A stretch of DNA of 41,357 bases, from positions 1 through 41,357 of the IMG/VR virus record IMGVR_UViG_3300033149_002390; one strand, written 5' to 3'. Shown here piece after piece: positions 38,199 to 41,357 of this stretch. This DNA comes from a virus. Below the pieces are notes generated by a model. That model was given only the letters and a program-made list of their open reading frames with translations, was not told where the DNA came from and made no database searches. Position numbers and translations under genes: made by a program. Position 1 is the first letter of the stretch, and each line of letters starts with the position of its first letter.

Positions 38199-38287
38199 GA
38201 ACTGCGGAACAAGACAATCGAATAAATGTTTATTAAGCCTATCAGTGGGAATTCCTCCGCAGTTCGCCTGCTGGTAGGCTTTTTTTA
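38199..38287 (+). ncRNA. Structured leader with interleaved helices and terminator
   Basis: GAACTGCGGA (38199-38208) pairs perfectly with TCCGCAGTTC (38256-38265); AAGCCTATCAG (38235-38245) pairs with CTGGTAGGCTT (38271-38281, one U.G) and runs into seven T. The order A-B-A'-B' means the helices form a pseudoknot or, since only 5 nt join A' to B', compete as an attenuator. A small AATAA/TTATT hairpin lies between. With the promoter 10 bases upstream it could be a free RNA of about 100 nt or a switch controlling the replication genes. Confidence 0.72.
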
Positions 38288-38305
38288 TTTTAGGGAGATG
38301 AAAAG

Positions 38306-39280
38306 ATGACAGAAGTATGCGAAAAATTAAAAGGTATCAAATTGACGGGCAATGTAGTGCCTATGCAGTGGCTACAAATTATCGTTACTGAAAAAGGCAA
38401 GCCAGATTTATTAGCTATTATGATATTGGCGGATATTATATATTGGTATCGTCCTTCTGCCGTGAGGGATGAAATCGGGAATGTTATTAGCTGGAGAAAG
38501 AAATTTAAGGGTGATTTGCTTCAAAAATCATATAAACATTATGCAGAGCTTTTTGGGTATTCCAAGAAAAGAATTAAAGAGGCTTTCGATTTGCTTGAAC
38601 GAATGAAGTTAATAAAAAGAGAATTCCGAACTATTGAAGTAAAACTGTTCGATGATAATTACACCGCCAACAACGTGATGTTTGTCGCATTAAATGTTGA
38701 TAATGTATTAGCTATCACACAAACGGGAGAAATAACCGAGCCAGAAAACGAAGAAAATAAGCAGGATAGTGCGTCCCAAGATAGTGCAGAGGCTATATCT
38801 AAAGATAAATTAGACCCTCCCCCCCAAAAAAGAGGGGAGGGGGGTAACAATAAAGAGGGGACAAATACAGAGAATACTCCAGAGAATATTTCAGAGATTA
38901 CATCAAAAGAAAAAGAGGGGGTAGAAAAAGAAAAAAATAAAAAAGAAAAAGAAAAGAGACCAGAAGATGGGGATTTTCTTGAATTCGCCCCTGAAAAACT
39001 TAAACAGGATAAGAAGTTCATAGCAGCGTGGGCTGAATGGATTGAGCATCGAAAAGAAACTCGAAAGAAGCTAACGCCTATGGCAGCGAAAAAGCAATTA
39101 AAGTTCTTGGCAGAGCAGCCTAATCCCGTTAAGTGCATCGAAAATTCGATAATGAACGGTTGGCAAGGGCTGTTTCCGTATAAACCGCCCGAGATGCCTA
39201 AATGCGGATATACAGATGAGGAATGGAAGCAGAATATGCTCAAACGGATAAGAGAACAGGAAGCAAAAGAAAGGAGATGA
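38306..39280 (+). CDS. Replication initiator (DnaD/phage O-like)
   Basis: 324 aa behind GGGAGATG. The N-terminal winged-helix part has HYAELFGYSKKRIKEAFDLL and LERMKLIKREFRTI. A disordered charged linker covers residues about 150-225. The C-terminal part (WAEWIEHRKETRKKLTPMAA, then IENSIMNGWQGLFPYKP) is the conserved block at the end of many phage replication initiators and DnaD-like proteins. It should bind the origin and load replication proteins with the gene at 39535. The linker DNA contains a C/G-rich hairpin (38815-38841). Confidence 0.8.
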   Translation: MTEVCEKLKGIKLTGNVVPMQWLQIIVTEKGKPDLLAIMILADIIYWYRPSAVRDEIGNVISWRKKFKGDLLQKSYKHYAELFGYSKKRIKEAFDLLERMKLIKREFRTIEVKLFDDNYTANNVMFVALNVDNVLAITQTGEITEPENEENKQDSASQDSAEAISKDKLDPPPQKRGEGGNNKEGTNTENTPENISEITSKEKEGVEKEKNKKEKEKRPEDGDFLEFAPEKLKQDKKFIAAWAEWIEHRKETRKKLTPMAAKKQLKFLAEQPNPVKCIENSIMNGWQGLFPYKPPEMPKCGYTDEEWKQNMLKRIREQEAKERR

Positions 39281-39284
39281 TAAA

Positions 39285-39524
39285 ATGGTGGGAGATTTAA
39301 TCTTAAACGATACTGGCAAAAAAATCGGAAAACTGCGATTAGACGACGATAAAGTTATGGATTTATTCAACGGCTATACACTAATTGTTAAATTATTGTC
39401 AAAAGGACAGCTAAAAAAGATAGAAAAATTGGAAAATAAATATAATCAAGCTATACAGCTATATATAAACAATAGGCGGATTATGTATAGCAATTATGGA
39501 AATGCTTATGTTTTGTTAGATTAG
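39285..39524 (+). CDS. Hypothetical protein between replication genes (79 aa)
   Basis: 79 aa behind GAAAGGAG. Lys-rich, with a strand-helix pattern (DLILNDTGKKIGKLRLDDDK, LIVKLLSKGQLKKIEKLENK). It may be a small replication accessory. No recognised family. Confidence 0.65.
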   Translation: MVGDLILNDTGKKIGKLRLDDDKVMDLFNGYTLIVKLLSKGQLKKIEKLENKYNQAIQLYINNRRIMYSNYGNAYVLLD

Positions 39525-39534
39525 GAAACCCAAA

Positions 39535-40320
39535 ATGACTGAAACGGAATGGCTTGAAGTGTCCGACATCTTAATCCGCTATTTTCCAACACTGAAGGAC
39601 AAAGACGGAATAGTTATGTCCTTGTGGCATAAGAAGTTAAAGAAGTGGCTCAAGAAAGATGTGATTAAGGCTATTGAATTTTATGCAGTAAAAGACAAGA
39701 AGCCGTCTATTGCGGGAATAATGGAGCTGCTCAATGCTTGGAAGTCGCCAAAAGACATCGAACAAATACAGGTGTTTTACGATAGCGCGGTTATGGGCTA
39801 TTTGCACGCTTTGCGAGAAAGGTTTCCGGGCAAAACTGATGATGAGCTTATCGAAATTCAAGTCAATTCCGATAGGCTACGCCAATATTCCATTATCGTC
39901 GGCGGGAAATATACCGTCGAGCAGGCAATGGAACAGGCGCAGGAACGGATTGATGAAATCGAGGAATTTCATAATAGATTTAGTGATGACGAGTTATCGG
40001 TTATGCGACAGGCTTTAGGAATAAAATCTGATAGTTTATATAATCGTTGGCTGCTCTGGAAGGTATTCGGGGTTGTCAAACACGGAACGCCGTATTATTA
40101 TCACGTCAAGCGTAAAGTCGATTTACATTGTATAAGTGATGAACCAGCAACGAGAGAACATTGGCAGCTCTGGGAAAAAGCCCGCAAAATTGCCTCACAA
40201 TCGACGAAGCCGAAACTTATTGATGTAGAAGCCGACCAGATGGAAGAAATCGCACCAGAGCCAACTACGGCAGACACAGAGGAAACTAAACTTATATCAG
40301 ATGACGATATTCCGTTTTAG
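39535..40320 (+). CDS. Helicase-loader-like protein ending in an SSB tail
   Basis: 261 aa. Residues 1-65 (ILIRYFPTLKDKDGIVMSLW, KKDVIKAIEFYAVKDKKPSI, AGIMELLNAW) resemble the N-terminal domain of phage helicase loaders/inhibitors (G40P/gp39 type). The middle is helical without a Walker A, so it is not a DnaC/DnaI ATPase. The last residues, SDDDIPF, after an acidic disordered stretch, are the same as the C-terminal tip of bacterial SSB, which docks RecO, PriA, exonuclease I and others. It could attract host replication proteins to the phage origin. No OB fold is evident. Confidence 0.7.
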   Translation: MTETEWLEVSDILIRYFPTLKDKDGIVMSLWHKKLKKWLKKDVIKAIEFYAVKDKKPSIAGIMELLNAWKSPKDIEQIQVFYDSAVMGYLHALRERFPGKTDDELIEIQVNSDRLRQYSIIVGGKYTVEQAMEQAQERIDEIEEFHNRFSDDELSVMRQALGIKSDSLYNRWLLWKVFGVVKHGTPYYYHVKRKVDLHCISDEPATREHWQLWEKARKIASQSTKPKLIDVEADQMEEIAPEPTTADTEETKLISDDDIPF

Positions 40321-40336
40321 TTTGAGAGGCTAACGC

Positions 40337-41260
40337 ATGAATGTATTATCTCTATTTGATGGACTCTCTGCTGCACAAATAGCATTATGCAGGGCTGGTA
40401 TAGTATATAAAAACTACTATGCCAGCGAGATAGACAAATATGCGATTGCAGTAACTCGGTATAACTATCCAAACACGATTCAGCTTGGCGATGTGAATAA
40501 TGTCAATTTTGCAGAATTCGGTAAAATAGATTTACTTATAGGTGGCTCGCCGTGTCAAGGGTTTAGTATTGCTGGTAAGCATTTGAATTTTAATGATAAC
40601 AGAAGTAAGCTATTTTTTAAATTTGTTGAAGCATTAGAAACAACTAAACCGAGATACTTCCTACTTGAAAATGTAAGTATGAAAAAGGAATGGCGGGATA
40701 TTATTACTTCATATCTCGGAGTTGAGCCTGTCAAGATAAATAGCGCTATTTTCTCTGCACAAAATAGAATTAGATTATATTGGACAAATATCCCTTTAAG
40801 GGAAATACCAGAAGATAAAGGGATAAAATTACAGGATATATTAGAGAGCGGATATACCGATAGAGAAAAATCATATTGCATTACCGCTATATATTGTAAT
40901 ACCGGAAACTTAAAAGATTATTTTGAAAGGGGAAAACGCCAACTAATCTATCAAATACCACGAGGAAACAATAAGGGTGGTATCAAGGCTGTGAATGGGA
41001 AAACTCCGTCCTTAACAACATCTTCCTGGCAATATAATAATTTCCTTATTAGTAAATATGGAATGCGGAAATTAACGCTAATTGAATGTGAGAGGCTTCA
41101 AACTATTCCTGATAATTATACTAAATATGGCATATTTAATGGGCAAGTTAAACAAATATCAAATACACAAAGATATAAAATGATTGGTAATAGTTTTACT
41201 GTTGATGTTGTAGCTTATATCTTGAAAGGAATGAATTGTGCTACACGAAATTATTATTAA
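40337..41260 (+). CDS. dcm: C5-cytosine DNA methyltransferase
   Basis: 307 aa, complete. Motif I LSLFDGLSAAQIAL, motif IV GGSPCQGFS with catalytic Cys73, motif VI LLENV (residues 109-113), motif VIII SAQNRIRLYW, target-recognition region at about 185-240, motif IX TLIECERLQTIPDNYT and motif X GNSFTVDVVAYIL. It forms 5-methylcytosine in double-stranded DNA, most likely against restriction. It could also supply the methylated base for further modification by the TAGT glycosyltransferase, but no oxidising enzyme is seen. Confidence 0.92.
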   Translation: MNVLSLFDGLSAAQIALCRAGIVYKNYYASEIDKYAIAVTRYNYPNTIQLGDVNNVNFAEFGKIDLLIGGSPCQGFSIAGKHLNFNDNRSKLFFKFVEALETTKPRYFLLENVSMKKEWRDIITSYLGVEPVKINSAIFSAQNRIRLYWTNIPLREIPEDKGIKLQDILESGYTDREKSYCITAIYCNTGNLKDYFERGKRQLIYQIPRGNNKGGIKAVNGKTPSLTTSSWQYNNFLISKYGMRKLTLIECERLQTIPDNYTKYGIFNGQVKQISNTQRYKMIGNSFTVDVVAYILKGMNCATRNYY

Positions 41261-41336
41261 AATTTTAGAGTTTATTATTGGCGCTGGTCTTGAAATTGTA
41301 ATAGGTTATTTTCTTTTTGGATGGCTGGAAGTGTGA
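41238..41336 (+). CDS. 32-aa membrane peptide spanning the genome junction
   Basis: GTG start at 41238 with AAAGGA 7 bases upstream, inside the end of the methyltransferase gene. Product: HEIIIKILEFIIGAGLEIVI then GYFLFGWLEV, one predicted membrane segment. It ends one base before the next membrane peptide (ATG at 41338, whose complete copy is at 95-166). The pair resembles a two-peptide membrane operon (holin-like is one possibility). It was probably missed because it crosses the ends. Confidence 0.55.
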   Translation: MLHEIIIKILEFIIGAGLEIVIGYFLFGWLEV

Positions 41337-41357
41337 AATGCTCTATTCAATTATAAT
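41244..41357. repeat. Right copy of 114-bp direct terminal repeat
   Basis: Identical to 1-114. The last 20 bases (41338-41357) are the start of the 23-aa peptide that is complete at 95-166. Confidence 0.95.

Noticed and set aside
38659-39243. A 194-codon minus-strand reading in the initiator gene
   Set aside because: Its Ser/Phe-rich product is the complement of the Lys/Glu-rich coding strand and it is isolated on the other strand.
1-41357. Integrase, transposase, insertion sequences, CRISPR arrays
   Set aside because: I found no tyrosine or serine recombinase, no DDE transposase and no spaced direct-repeat array; the only tandem repeats are in coding sequence.

Overview
This window looks like one complete genome of an uncultured tailed bacteriophage. 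The first and last 114 bases are identical (1-114 = 41244-41357), as expected from a circular assembly cut with an overlap or from a phage with short direct terminal repeats; the unique length is then 41,243 bp. Every gene I can support is on the + strand and most are tightly packed behind AGGAG-type ribosome sites. By eye it is moderately AT-rich, with a more GC-rich stretch at about 9.8-11.9 kb. The host is a bacterium with Shine-Dalgarno translation; I cannot name it.

Layout. (1) 0-7.3 kb: DNA methyltransferases, a YqaJ-type exonuclease with a probable annealing partner, RusA resolvase, a lytic transglycosylase and a beta-helix protein. (2) 7.4-9.5 kb: a small zinc protein, a 273-nt structured RNA containing a tRNA-like element, a ParB-like protein and a TAGT/GREB1-type glycosyltransferase. 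(3) 9.5-13.5 kb: phased A-tracts and a strong promoter, then three genes whose coding sequences are almost entirely hairpin stems, an ASCH protein, a ribbon-helix-helix protein, a hairpin-free paralogue of one hairpin gene, a sigma-factor-like protein with region 2 only, and a second structured RNA (13254-13533). (4) 13.8-24.2 kb: terminase, Mu-type portal, gpF and protease/scaffold, capsid, head completion, tail tube and tail chaperones with a -1 frameshift site. (5) 24.2-34.4 kb: tape measure, tail tip and fibre proteins, including one with 33 cysteines. (6) 34.4-38 kb: probable lysis and accessory genes (membrane and lipoproteins, deoxyribosyltransferase-like, metallophosphatase). (7) 38-41.3 kb: a short RNA with interleaved helices and a terminator, a replication initiator, a helicase-loader-like protein ending in an SSB tail, and a C5-cytosine methyltransferase.

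How it may work. Heads and packaging are Mu-like, but I see no transposase, integrase or repressor, so this is probably a lytic siphovirus-like phage; the lack of sheath-like genes supports a non-contractile tail. The recurring word AGTATAATA, mostly without a -35 box, precedes several genes and may be a phage promoter read by the region-2-only sigma. The strongest unexplained signal is RNA structure: three coding genes built from consecutive inverted repeats whose non-Watson-Crick pairs are almost all G.U in the mRNA sense, plus several separate structured RNAs.
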